Notes under the pieces: generated by a model | The model's input: the letters and a program-made list of their open reading frames with translations, nothing else | Databases searched by the model: none | Told to the model about the DNA's origin: nothing | Made by a program: the position numbers and the translations under genes | Assembly: GCA_008931825.1 (NCBI GenBank) | Contig: QXVZ01013327.1 | Span: 1 to 46,158, forward strand | Source: Phallusia fumigata | Lineage: Eukaryota > Chordata > Ascidiacea > Phlebobranchia > Ascidiidae | DNA length: 46,158 bases | Reading direction: 5' to 3' | Shown here: positions 1-10,900 of the stretch, in pieces | Layout: every line of letters starts with the position of its first letter | Numbering within the stretch: the first letter of the stretch is position 1

Positions 1-933
1 TAGTTGTAAAAACGTTTGTATGTAAGAGGCGAGAAAAGCAACTAGCCTATTATTTTTCACGAATAAACAAGTTGCTTACTCCACGACGCATCTGAATTTT
101 GCTGATGCTGCGTAAAATTCAACTTCGTGGCGATACTCCCGTTACTCATTTCGGATTTGTATTATTAATTATCACGTTAAACGCTCCTGAGCATTAGCTA
201 AAAAGGAAACTAACGACGTTGTATGTGATTGCCACTCGCATCATATTTTCGAAGAAAATGTCGATTCCAATTACCCGATGTAAACGGCAAATTTGGATCC
301 AAGTCCTTAGAATTCAATATTCTACTTCGAATATCCCTGCCCACAACTGTTGTTCGTGCTAAAAATTGTCATTTAGCGTGTTTTTTGTTTCCTAACAATA
401 CTATTAAATGAATTTTTAAAAGGTATTTCAAAATTGCTGCCAGATGCTGATACACAAACGAGCTTTCCTCGGTTATAGATATAAGGTGCAAATTTTAGTG
501 CATTTTTAAACGGTAATTTTTGACCCATGATTAATTTTCTACTTGGGTGGTAATAAAGCTGTTGTAAGTGCCTTTTACCACCATCTATAAAGTGTGAAAG
601 CTGTGCCTATAAATATAAGCAAACACACACATACCGTATATTAGCAATTTAGCACCCCTTTTATTAACGTCTGTTTGTTGTAAAAAATTAAGTTAGCCAG
701 ATCGAGATTGACTAAATGTATTTCGAGGAAAACCGATAAATGGCCAAGCTCGTTTGCATCGAAATAAATGGTTCGCACTAAAAAACATTGTCCACAAAAA
801 TGTTTTTTAGTTGCACCTGTGGGCTACTGGGATCACAATAAATTGAAGAGACAACACTGATACTATATTTTATGGAAACAAGGAGGTTGACATGAATAAC
901 AAATATGGTATAAAGGTTAACAACTACAACGAG
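1..933. other. Intergenic, AT-rich, no gene seen
   Basis: No convincing coding exon is seen on either strand; open frames here are short and unlike any family I know. The one clear structure is an inverted repeat at 770-817: 12 bases at 778-789 are perfectly complementary to 799-810, with a 9-base loop and imperfect pairing outside. It lies about 125 bases beyond the stop codon of the minus-strand MRNIP gene, so it may fall in its 3' UTR or just downstream. A canonical poly(A) signal for that gene was not obvious. Confidence 0.6.
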
Positions 934-2409
934 TTAATCCTCACACTCGCTTGAAGAATTGCTAGCACCATAAGCCACCCATCGCGATGCATGTTCAGGC
1001 AACTTGTCTCTTGATGAAGCAGGCGAACTAAGGTCGCGTGTGAAGTTTTCTTTTCCACTGGGTTGGGTTTGTTTTCCAGAAAAGCAGGTAGTTTTACGTT
1101 GGGTAGTGGGTTGCGTGTCCTTTAATTTTCTTTTATAGCCCGGTTGTATTTGTGTCCATTCATTGTCTTCAGAATCTGAATCGTTACTCTTACAGCCGCT
1201 TGCAAACGCGTCCCATTTAGATGCAGGCACAGCCACTGAAAATAAACACGGTCCTAAATCACATGGAAAATACAAATCACACTCGATCACATAGATACCA
1301 AACCATACGCTTTCAGTATAGGCTTAAAGTAACAGGCCCTTGTTCAAACCTTGGTGAGTTTTCTTTTGTAAGTTTGTAATTGCTTAAAACATATTTTTGT
1401 TGGCATGACTTTGCGAATGATTTTTTTGAATTAGGCAAATGCATTCTTTGCATTTTTGACATTTTCATTTCAAATCAAAAACTGACCCTGTCTGTTTTAT
1501 ATAGCTACCATTTAGGAATTGCATGCTATTGGGATCTATACAGGTGTACTACCAACAAAAAGGACTTATAGGTAATAATTAGAATGTAATGTAGGTAATA
1601 ATTAGATATCCATTAAAATAATACAGAAAGGTGTATGTGGAAACTATCATTTTAGGGGTTGTAGTATATGTGCAATGGCAATATGGAGTGACCAACCCAT
1701 AGCCATTGAAACGATCTTTACAGAAGCCTTTAAACATGTTAATGGTTTGGTCACATGCCCTTTAAAAGTAATGCACATAAGAAAACAATCATTGCACATT
1801 TTTTGTTTGTAAAACACAAATTGAACAAAAATAACATTTTAGTTTGTTTTTAATCAATACTGTAAGGTTACAAACACAGACAAGTGCCCAAGTGATATGC
1901 ATAAAGATCATGGTTTAAGGTTTCCAATTTTTGTAAATAGACATCTCAATTCTGAAGGAACCAAAATATTAAGCATGTAATGTACTTCCAGTTTTTCAAC
2001 TAATGCTAAAAAACTCAATTATGCATGCACTATGAACAATAAATGTACCTTGGCATTACTGGTACTTTTTTTTACCTAAACCATCACCTTGGTCAGTTGC
2101 TATTTTACTCTCCAGTTCTCTACTTTTAGGTGAAATGTCGCAAGTCAGTTCAACTTTTGCCCGAAGCATGTTTGCATGTTGAACATGCTTTCTGCAATCA
2201 GCTCCATTGCCCTGTAAACAAAACCAATTTGATTTACTAGTTTTGTTAAACTAAAAATAGGTGATACAGTTTGGTACCTCAAAATAAATGTTTTTGTATG
2301 ACTGTTTTTGCCTGCAAATTTTGCATGACCATTTTTTAGATTTGGATGACTGATGAACTTGAAAAACTTCACAACTACAACATCTTAATGAATAAAACAG
2401 CTGTGGCAT
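934..2409 (-). CDS. MRNIP: MRN complex-interacting protein homologue (MRNIP), 3 exons
   Basis: In vertebrates MRNIP binds the MRE11-RAD50-NBS1 complex and promotes the DNA double-strand-break response in the nucleus. Three exons join in frame: 2409-2278, 2211-2076 and 1235-934 (44 codons; 45 codons plus one base; 302 bases with the stop), giving 189 residues. Introns have GT-AG ends. The N-terminus carries the family's Cys-rich start, LRCCSCEVFQVHQ, then WSCKICRQKQS (Cys10, 11, 13 with Cys29, 32, a likely zinc ribbon). Exon 2 opens with GNGADCRKHVQ, the family's most recognisable block. Exon 3 begins with the second family motif, ASKW, followed by an acidic and Ser-rich tail of low conservation. 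The ATG at 2409 gives MPQLFYSLRCC, the expected distance to the first cysteines. The identification uses two conserved blocks in the correct order. The C-terminal half alone would not be recognisable. Confidence 0.88.
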
Positions 2410-2982
2410 TTAGCAAGGTTTAGAAAACGTTTTCCACTTCTAAACAAAAAAAAGTTAGAATAAAGTTTGTTATGTAATAAAAATCTAGATTTTTCATTAT
2501 TCATGAGAATTATAGCTTGACCACTAAGTGCAAAACTTGATGTAAAACTTGAGACATGCTAAGACCTCTAAACCATGTTTTCCAAATATACCATTACCTA
2601 TTTTGCAATATATACACATTCAATATTGCATTACATTGGGTCCTAAAATAAAGCATAACCGCATAGGCCCCATAAGTGCAAAACCACTGAAATATTGAAC
2701 CGTACGGCAGTCAACCAACATAGCCTCTTAGCGATATTTTTTACATTTTAACCCAGCCCAAAATTTAGGAGGCCAAGTAGCCTAACTAACCTACGTATGT
2801 GGATCAATTATGGTTGAGTCCAACTTCCAGTTGAATAATTTACGGGCATTGGACCAAAGTACGCACGATTACGATTACGCTGTTACGAACAATAATAACG
2901 CTTGCCTGTTCAATAAGAAGTCTTTCCCGCCACTACGGCTATTGCACCATACACGCACTGTGACGTAATAACTCCCAACATT
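2410..2982. promoter_or_regulatory. Upstream region of MRNIP
   Basis: This non-coding stretch precedes the MRNIP start codon and should hold its promoter. A CRE/ATF-like sequence, TGACGTAA, is visible near 2961. No TATA box is clear. The right edge abuts the duplicated block that starts at 2983. Promoter status is inferred from position only. Confidence 0.35.
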
Positions 2983-3699
2983 CTCTTCGTCGTGATTGAA
3001 ATACGACCGGCCTCATACTGCAAGTTGATGAACTAAAAGTTTGAGTTAGCAAAAGGGCTTAAATTCTACAAAAGCTTTCTGAACAATGGTAAAAATCCTG
3101 TCCTTTGAACACTGTGTTTAAACGTTTTTTTGCCCCGTCACATATCAATGTTATAAAATTAAAAACCCTTGGTTCAAACACCTTAATCCATTATCGTTTC
3201 AACAAACAATTTTGTGACATGGAAATGGTCAATGCCGATCTTTACAATATTTCTTTGAACAATGTTCATTGCATTCCAAAAACAGTTTCTAAAGCCCGTT
3301 CTAAAACCACTGTCAGCCAAGTTCTAAAACCATAAAAAGAGATCCTGTGTAAAAGATCAATGCCGGTGGNCTCTTCGTCGTGATTGAAATACGACCGGCC
3401 TGTTCTGAACAATGGTAAAAATCCTGTCCTTTAAACACTGTGTTTAAACGTTTTTTTGCCCCGTCACATATCAGTGTTATGAAATTAAAAACCCTTGGTT
3501 CAAACACGTTAATCCATTATCGTTTCAATAAACAATTTTGTGACATGGAAATGATCAATGCCGCTCTTTACAAAATTTCTTCAAACAATGTTCATTGCAT
3601 ACCAAAAACAGTTTCTAAAGCCCCAAGTTCTAAAACCACTGTCAGTCAAGTTTTAAAACCATAAAAAGAGATATCCTGTGTAAAAGATCAATACCGGTG
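2983..3699. repeat. Head-to-tail duplication joined at a single N
   Basis: Unit 1 (2983-3369) and unit 2 (3371-3699) start with the same 31 bases and end with the same block (CCGGTGG). The N at 3370 is exactly the joint. Unit 2 lacks roughly 60 bases present in unit 1 near 3014-3079. Both carry a parallel open frame (3105-3335 and 3440-3664, about 75 codons, neither opening with a convincing ATG) ending in VSQVLKP. By eye the two frames differ by about seven amino-acid changes, about four silent changes and one in-frame 3-base insertion. I do not recognise the protein. Either this is a real tandem duplication or two allelic contigs joined by the assembler. Confidence 0.8.
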
Positions 3700-3821
3700 G
3701 ATAGTTTTCTGTATTTCAGTCATCTCGTGTTGTACTCGATTATTTTACCAAAAACATTGTGATGTTGTTGTCGAAAGTTATAAAAGATTTAACAAGTCCA
3801 ATCAAGTCATTACACATCGAC

Positions 3822-4060
3822 TATGCGCTCTTTCCTAGAACCGTCGTTCACTTCGTCACCGCCTGAAAACTTTCACCCAATCCTGTCAGTCGTGTCGAAT
3901 ATGCGTCTCTACGTCGGCCCGTCTTTCGCTTAGATCCACCTGTGAACTTTCACCCAGTCCCGCCTTTTATTCATGTAGAATATGCGCTCTTCCGTCGTCC
4001 CGTCTTCCACAAAGAACTGCCGGTGAACTTTCACCGAGTCCCGCCTTCTGTCTCCTCGCC
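3822..4060. repeat. Degenerate tandem repeat, about 80 bp x 3
   Basis: Three diverged units are visible at 3822-3899, 3900-3980 and 3981 to about 4060. Each starts with TATGCG and contains GAACTTTCACCCAGTCC or a close variant near its middle, followed by a C/T-rich stretch. No coding potential is evident. Confidence 0.65.
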
Positions 4061-4496
4061 TATCCCGTAATTTAGTCTGGCACTTCGGTCTGCCCCGTAC
4101 TTTTGTCTCTCCCGCCTTTTAGACCTCGTTTTCCGTTTTTCCGTCGTTCCTTATTCCCGTATTTTAGACATGTCCGTTTAAATATAGGTTGATATCCAAC
4201 TGTATGGGAGAGTTTTTGTTACAGCGCATTTCATTGTTCGATAATAACAATGTGTTTTGGTTACCGCGACGCAACCCCAGCTCGAAAATGACTGCGAAGG
4301 GCGCAGTGGTCTGCTACAACACTTTGACTTCTTTACGTTGCGCTGTTTTGCGTTTAGGGCAGGACAGGAAGGGTAAAAAAAATGGGGTGTGTATGAAAAA
4401 CCACTAGGTCGATAACGTTGAAATTTTAAACGACCAATAAGAATTATAAGCACCCATAACCTGGGGGTATTATCCGGCTTGACACCAGCTGTTGCG

Positions 4497-4960
4497 CTGT
4501 CTTTTATTTGCTAGGGGGTGTGACTCTGTGCGCCCAGACAGCACAACAGGGGCGATCGCTTATATTCCCAGAACGGATCTAAACGTGCTCCTCTTCGCGT
4601 TCTGGAACTCCCAAGTACCAAAAGCCAAACAACGAACGGTTTATTTAGGCGGAACAGTTAGGTGGTGGCACGCGAGAGCTGGTCAAACAGCAGCAGTAGA
4701 TACCAAATTAACGGCAAGAGCGGTTTCTAACAATGGCCACGTATTAGTACACGGATGCACAAACTCTTTGCTAATGCCGGCCGAATTACAGACTCTATTT
4801 TGCTCACTGCCACCACATAGGCGCCGAGATAAAAAAAATGTAGGCTGGCTGGTATGTACGTCAGTACACACTATTGTGATGTCACAAACGTGTACTTCGA
4901 CAAGTTTCAGTGTTCCAAATGTTCGCTCTCCTAAAAAGCAACATTGTGCCATGAGGTGCA
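4497..4960. repeat. Dispersed repeat, copy 1
   Basis: The left part (4497-4562: a short TTATTTGC-like start, then GGGGGTGTGACTC and CAGCACAACAGGGGCGATCG) recurs at 44345-44408 and, more diverged, at 8688-8745. The sequence to the right also resembles 8804-8935 (for example the blocks at 4708-4755 and 8900-8935), so this is a transposon-derived segment of several hundred bases. An open frame of 189 codons runs through it (4492-5061) but starts inside the repeat and has no recognisable motif. Confidence 0.5.
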
Positions 4961-5247
4961 AGCGCCAAACTAAACCACTGTTCTGCCGCGATCAAATATC
5001 TATCTTTCAGCGGCTAAATACGCGCATGAAAATCCAAATAAATCATGACAGTGGCGCTTAGGAACTTAGCCAAGACAACAAAGAGTTTGATTAAATATCA
5101 CAGTTTTGTATTGGTTGAGTAGATAATTGTCTACGTTTCCTGGCCAAATTTAGTCACCGAATAAACTGCCTAAACAAACAACAATGTTCTTATTTCCTTG
5201 AGGTGTATATTATACACCATATGATACTGCCAGGACATAAAGTAATA

Positions 5248-5253
5248 TTTATT
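5248..5253 (-). terminator. Poly(A) signal of RBCK1
   Basis: AATAAA on the minus strand lies 18 bases beyond the RBCK1 stop codon; another AATAAA overlaps the stop itself (5268-5273). The following bases are A/T-rich. The 3' UTR would therefore be very short. Confidence 0.5.
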
Positions 5254-5271
5254 TTCATATTTTAATATTTA

Positions 5272-6918
5272 TTAATGGCAGTTAATACATTCTGGATGGC
5301 ATTTTTTGCCATTTTCTCTGCAATGACATCCTCCACTAGTATCACCATGGCCAGCAGGCCCCCACCGTGGGCCTTTGGTAACCCAGCATATTTCAGTTTT
5401 ACACATTGTGCATTTTACCCAATCACAGCCACCTTTCCTCATAATTATAATGTTGCATTGTGGGCAGTGTAATGCCTCCCCAAGCCTTAACATTCGTTCC
5501 AGCATTGCATGAGTTTGCTTTGCTTTCTTGTCTTTTCCTGACTTGCGGTGTAACTCATTTTGATATTCTTTACAATCTTGTGGATGATGAATGGCCTGAC
5601 AAGTGAGGCAGTTTCGAGCTTGACACACAGGACATACAAAAACATTAACTCCATCATCATATTCACACCATCCAATGCAGTCTGGAGTCTTACAATGTGC
5701 ACTTGAGGATGATAGTTGCTCAGCTGAAGACAAACTTCTCCGCAGATAACATTCGTATTGTTCATCAGTAAGCAATGCCTTAACTTCCCTGTCTCGTATG
5801 TATGAGCCACAAACATAACTATCATCGCCATGTGGGCATTTAACTCCTGCATCACTGCTCACAAGAATATGCCCCTGTAGACAATCCTTGCAAAACACAT
5901 GCAAACAGTCTTGAAGGGTTACAGCATCCCCAGGATCTGTAGTAGTAAGACAAATTAAACATTCTACTGGTTCCCTACTTAACACAATACTATGTTTCGT
6001 TGCATCAATGTGAGAAGAATAGTTTCTTAGTCTCTTTATTTCCTGTTTCTGATGCTTTTCAGATATTGCCAATTCTGTAAGCTGGTCTGCTTTTTGTTCT
6101 TGTTCCATTCTGTATTTTTCTGCCTCAGACAGTACAAAGTGACTTGGAATTTCATAGTCGCTTGGTCTTGGAGTGGAACACATTTCACAACCAGGTCGGG
6201 TTGGTAAATTAATGTAAGTGCAGATTGGACATTCCCAGCCAGTTACTGATGATGGCATTTCATAATTACCACTTGTTGATGATCTTGGTTGTAAACTCTC
6301 AGAATCCCCTGGAGTGCTACGCAACGGAGATCCATGATGATTCCAACCTCCACTTACAGAAGGAACTTGGTTACCATTTTCAGATGTTATTGACGGCATG
6401 TGTGATTTGTCTCTACCACACTCGGTACTTGAAACTGTATGCATTTCTTGTATAAGGGATTCCAACTTTAAGTCAAAATTTTCTTCATTGGGTGGACATT
6501 TTTGTTGTTGAACATAAACATACAAAACATCATTGGGCCTTGAAACCTCACAATCATGTAGAGTTTGATAATCTTTTGCTATTTTATGACCATAAATCAC
6601 ATATTGACAATCAACTGGACAAATTATGTCAGGAAATTGTTTTTCAATTTCCTGTTTTGTTGTCCAGATAGTCCAGTTTGGGTTACACACAAACAACAAT
6701 GGTCCATGATGTGAAAAGTGTTTTTCAATAAAGAGGTCTATTTCAATCTCCAATCTTCGTGGCAAGTTGATCAAAGCAGCATCAATTTTTTTTAAAATGT
6801 TTTCTTTTAGATAAGCTTCTCTGTCTTCTATGTTTTTAAATGCACTGGGATTTTGTTCTGCAACATCTTTTCGAAACTTGATGCATCTGGTGAGTATCTC
6901 ATTTATAGATGCTGTCAT
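5272..6918 (-). CDS. RBCK1: RanBP-type and C3HC4-type zinc finger protein, HOIL-1 (RBR E3 ligase, LUBAC subunit)
   Basis: HOIL-1 is an RBR ubiquitin ligase of the linear ubiquitin assembly complex with HOIP and SHARPIN, acting in NF-kB signalling; it also makes oxyester-linked ubiquitin. All 548 residues lie in one exon from the ATG at 6918. Domains in order: an N-terminal helical stretch (about 1-60), a ubiquitin-like fold (about 65-140), a linker rich in Ser and Pro, an Npl4-type zinc finger (226-250, [20 protein letters not shown]), an acidic/Glu-rich helix, RING1 (about 320-362, CLICL...[12 protein letters not shown]), IBR (about 395-445) and RING2 (about 485-548). The catalytic cysteine aligns to Cys498 in RKGGCDW. 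The tail [12 protein letters not shown] and the final HPECINCH match the vertebrate protein closely. Length is slightly above human (510). It lacks introns, unlike its neighbours. Substrates cannot be told from sequence. Confidence 0.96.
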   Translation of the reverse strand: MTASINEILTRCIKFRKDVAEQNPSAFKNIEDREAYLKENILKKIDAALINLPRRLEIEIDLFIEKHFSHHGPLLFVCNPNWTIWTTKQEIEKQFPDIICPVDCQYVIYGHKIAKDYQTLHDCEVSRPNDVLYVYVQQQKCPPNEENFDLKLESLIQEMHTVSSTECGRDKSHMPSITSENGNQVPSVSGGWNHHGSPLRSTPGDSESLQPRSSTSGNYEMPSSVTGWECPICTYINLPTRPGCEMCSTPRPSDYEIPSHFVLSEAEKYRMEQEQKADQLTELAISEKHQKQEIKRLRNYSSHIDATKHSIVLSREPVECLICLTTTDPGDAVTLQDCLHVFCKDCLQGHILVSSDAGVKCPHGDDSYVCGSYIRDREVKALLTDEQYECYLRRSLSSAEQLSSSSAHCKTPDCIGWCEYDDGVNVFVCPVCQARNCLTCQAIHHPQDCKEYQNELHRKSGKDKKAKQTHAMLERMLRLGEALHCPQCNIIIMRKGGCDWVKCTMCKTEICWVTKGPRWGPAGHGDTSGGCHCRENGKKCHPECINCH

Positions 6919-7185
6919 ACTAGTTTACCTTGTGTGATTTCTGAACAGAAAGTGTACAGCATTAGCTTAAACTTTCATAAAAGTATTAATTAAAAAGGCA
7001 TGGATTTATAAAAGAATACTGAAATAGGCTTTTCTGATGACAATAAGCTATTGTGATTGTTGCATTACTGCAGTATGACTTTGTCCTTTTGTAAGTTGAG
7101 CTGCGGCCCTCAATTAGTTTAAAGTTTCCCCGAAGATATTTTAGATCTAGTTGGTCTTGAGAGCCCCTTTGTTTAATACACAGCA

Positions 7186-8206
7186 TCGCTTGCACCGCTT
7201 GATGGCGCTTCTGTGCGATATTTGATGCACCTTCACCTTTATAACGCTTGGTGCACATTTATATCGCTTGGCGCAACTTCTTTGTCACTTGGTGTATGTT
7301 TATATCGCTTGGTGCAGCTTTATATCGCTTGGTGCAGCTATATAACGCTTAGTGCACCTTTATATCGGTTAGTTGACAGTTATAGTACTTGTTGTTGCTT
7401 TTCTGAGCTTTAAATCACTTTTCAAATGTGTGTTAGCACGTACATTAATTTCTGATAAATATTTAAATAAAGTTTATTCAAGAACTCGCCCCGACGTCTT
7501 GGAGAAAATAGGACACTGCCTGTCAAAGTGTCAGAGTACCAAGGATCTCTGTGATGACCCACAACAGCCCGATATGTTTATTGATGCTGTGAGAAGTTTG
7601 GAGCAGTTCCACAGGAAAAAGCGACCAGATAACAAAGACATTTCCAGGATCACGCGCCAAAATTACCCTGACGATATCTTCAAGTTTATCAAAATGTTAG
7701 CTCCCCATGAGTTTGTTTGAAAAGTTTCGCACGGCAAAGACAGCGCTACGAGCATTCAGCTATAGACGACCAAATACATGATTTGCGACAATTTTGCCGT
7801 ACTAGTAGGACAGTTTTGAGAGCAAACACAACGTTTAACCTTGTCGTACGTAAGTAACTGTCAGAACGTTTAAACATCTAGGCGTTGTGTGGACCAAAAC
7901 ACGAGGACATCAGATATTCTTTGAATCTTTGTTTTTACACAAGCCCAACTACGAAGCTAACTTTGACTTTTAGGAAATTTAAGCGTGAGTTTAGATGACG
8001 ATTTCATTTTGCGATATAAGGGTGCATCAAGCGATTTGTAGGCACTTCAAGCGACATAAAGATACGCCGAGCGGTATGAAGCTCCAGTAAGGGATTGAAG
8101 GCTGCTACAAGCGATATAAACACACACCAAGCGACGTCAAAGTGCATGTCATTGCTATTTTATAGCACAGAAGCGCCATCAAAAGCGGTCCAAGCGATCC
8201 AAGCCT
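7186..8206. mobile_element. Foldback-like element: inverted arms built of 20-bp tandem repeats
   Basis: The left arm (about 7186-7380) is a run of units near 20 bp with the core TATATCGCTTGGTGCA; seven are clear between 7236 and 7378. The right arm (about 8012-8206) is the same repeat in reverse complement (for example CAAGCGATATAAACACACAC at 8108-8127). Outside the arrays, both arms carry the same non-repetitive block (GATGGCGCTTCTGTGC at 7201-7216; its complement at 8165-8180), so the arms are ordered mirror images and not chance arrays. Foldback elements such as FB and Galileo have long terminal inverted repeats made of subrepeats. The centre (about 7385-8010) holds a protein-like ORF. Exact ends and a target duplication were not determined. 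Confidence 0.7.
7373..7720 (+). CDS. Unrecognised ORF or terminal exon inside the foldback-like element
   Basis: This frame has no ATG near its 5' end (the first in-frame one is at D-M-F, about 65 codons in), so it is probably an exon or a captured fragment. A possible splice acceptor is the AG just before the codons for TRPDVLEKIG, near 7480. From there the sequence looks truly coding: balanced codons, charged and amphipathic composition, no low complexity, ending KFIKMLAPHEFV. I do not recognise the family. It sits between the two inverted arms and reads away from the RBCK1 promoter. It may be the element's own gene, a captured host exon, or a host gene invaded on both sides. Confidence 0.4.
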   Translation: MTVIVLVVAFLSFKSLFKCVLARTLISDKYLNKVYSRTRPDVLEKIGHCLSKCQSTKDLCDDPQQPDMFIDAVRSLEQFHRKKRPDNKDISRITRQNYPDDIFKFIKMLAPHEFV

Positions 8207-10900
8207 TCGTGCAAATTGCGACTAATTTGGAAATAAATGTGCAGATTTGAATAGGGTACGAAACCAAATTGCCCGCATTTTTCAACCGTGGCTTTGTGAA
8301 GACAAGTGGGGAAAAACTAAAGACCTGAAGCACAATAATCAACCAGGGGTGCAGTAGAAATTTTTATTTTTTCTTATACTTTGTACCTTTCCGTTATTCA
8401 TCATTGCCATTTTTCAGTAATTTATTTGCGATAAGAGTAAATGGAAATATGGTTTAAATAGTTTGTCAGAAAGGTGTGCAAGTTACATAATTTGCGTTTC
8501 TTGGTTTGTAATTCGAAAAAAACAACAACTAAAACTAGACATTTACTTGGGTGCAGTAGAAATTTTATAGGTGCCTCGATTGACAACAAGGGCTCTGAGC
8601 TTTTCGGCAACGACTTTGTCTTTAGATGACATGAAACAGCTGTAGTGGAAGTGGCAACACAGCAAAAGTCAATACTGGTACTTAGCTGCCCTTTAGTCGC
8701 TAGAGGGCGTAACTAAATGCTCCCGGACAGCGCAGCAGGTATTACTACTAATACAGTATTTTCAAAAAGGTTTCTTTTCTTACGCACAGGAACTTTACTC
8801 ACCAAGTTCCAGGATGACGAAAAATCTATTTGGTTGACACAGCCATATGATAGCGCTCGAGAGTAGATCACATAACAGCTATCATGGTGAGAACGAAGAT
8901 GCTAATAGCAGTTACCACAAGTGGACACGGGTATTGTGGATACTTGACTTATATCGAACTATTATAAGACGACATTACAATGAATGACGGTCAAAATCAC
9001 TTTTCATGCAAAAAAGTTTTAAAAAGCTAACAATCCAGATAGTTTACAGCAATATATGCACAGTTGCTTACAGGTACAGAAATTCACAACTCAGACGTCC
9101 CACGACAGGCAGGTGTACATACAATGCAGTACAATTTTTATTGCCGCTGTTCAATGCAGCGGTGCGTAACCGACGCAAAGATCACGAAGAAAACTTTTTC
9201 ACAGCAATTGTTTACAAGGCTTTGTCAACCCTCCAACTACAGAAAACATCATCACAAGAAAAGTCAGATCTCGGTTAGTTGTCCCAACATACAATCAGCA
9301 GCACTAAGAAACAATCAAGAAATGCACATCATGCTGTTTCGCACAAGCTAATATAACCACAAGCCATTTGATGCCACAGAAGCACTGCTCCGTTAATCAC
9401 AAAACGACTGCCCTTTGCGGAGGCGAGAAATATGACATAAACCACGGAAAATCCGGCCTTATTCGAATGAACTTGCAATGAAGGTGCAAATGATGTCCGA
9501 TGTTTTGTGTAAAAAAGTTTGAAAAACAGCCGGTCTCCTATTTCAGTAAATCGTCATACATGTTGCGCATTGGGCAAGGTTATTTTGTTTAAATAAATTC
9601 GTTTAACTTTTCAAAAAGTTTAATTATCATTGCGTCTCCAATTTGTTTACATCTAGACAACGTCAGCTTAAAACAAACGTTTTCGGATAATCCGGATTTT
9701 CGCCTAATCCAGATGAATGAGCCGATCAAATCGAATTCGAATTAACCGAGGTTGTTTACTGTTGCGTTATTACATGTAGAGAAGCAATAAACAGTTTTAC
9801 TTTGTCCTATTGGATTTATGTTTAATTTTTGGTGTTCATGACTATGTGTCGTTTTAGTCAAAGCTAATTTGAAGCAGCAGTTTTTCCAAAAATATTCTTT
9901 GTTTGAAAATGTTTTCAACCCTTTACGATGCTAGAAATTCGTCAGACACAGGGACCGGGAGATTTCGGACCTGATGCACTTGGTATTTTTCTATGCAACA
10001 GGTTTTCGTGACAATAAAACCAACGCAGCAGAACACGCATCATGAATTCGCCTCTTTATAGGTGACGGACGCAATAGACCATAATGCAAAACTAAACGCA
10101 TTTTTAAAAACGTCAAGCTAGATGTTCTCCACCGGGGGGAAATTTATCACTGCGGTTAAATATCAATGACCATGGGAGTATTTTTTTACAAACAGGAAAG
10201 CAAACGCAATAAAGTTAACAATACACCGATTTACTTGGATACCAGGGCTTTACAACACTTTTAACAGCGATTGTTAAATTATAATGATTAGCGGACAGTA
10301 GGAAACGGGTATAAACATTTAAAAATATTCGGATTAAATTTTAATTTTCAAATTGGAACAGGGGCAAAACAAGAGAAAAGGGGGGTTGAGACTCATGGTC
10401 TAAACTATTATCAACACAAACAGTAAACATATACATTTTTACATGCATAAGAAGGTTAATTGGTTTATTAATAAAGTAAAAATATATTTGTGGCCCAAAG
10501 TCATATTTATTCATAATTTTTACCAATTGTCTTTGCAACTTCTGGTCTAAATGCACAACAACAACGAAAATCATTAAAGGTTAGGCTCATATTGAGGCAC
10601 TTAAAATAGCAAAATCTCCCGGTCTGCATTTTAGCGAGTGTAAAACTTTTTAAAAACACGGATAGAAGTTTGCTCTATCTCGCTATTTCTGCACTTACGG
10701 CGATGCGAACTGAGCGATTTCCAATTAAAGTTGAATTAAAGTTCAAAACAATTAACGTTGTACCTCCTGCAGCTAGTTCCGGTTAGATATTTGGTATACT
10801 TTACCAAATATTTTTGCAACTAAAATTAAGCCGTTAGGTGGCAATGTTGGTTTGCAAAATCAGGTTCTGGGGTGAAAAATCATCACCCAAGACGAAATGA
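8207..10900. other. Intergenic, AT-rich, repeat remnants
   Basis: No gene is supported. The stretch holds a diverged copy of the dispersed repeat (8688-8935) and a short direct repeat, GTGCAGTAGAAATTTT, at about 8349 and 8553. Open frames near 9006-9351 overlap each other in different frames and have no motif. Nothing else is recognisable up to the tRNA-like relic. Confidence 0.5.
8688..8935. repeat. Dispersed repeat, copy 2 (diverged)
   Basis: The block GTCGCTAGAGGGCGTAAC followed by CCGGACAGCGCAGCAGG matches, with substitutions, the starts of the copies at 4497 and 44345. Further similarity to the 4497 copy continues to about 8935. It is probably a decayed non-autonomous transposon. Confidence 0.45.

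Noticed and set aside
4492-5061. Open frame of 189 codons on the plus strand
   Set aside because: It starts inside a dispersed repeat that recurs at 8688 and 44345, has no recognisable motif, and overlaps a frame on the other strand.
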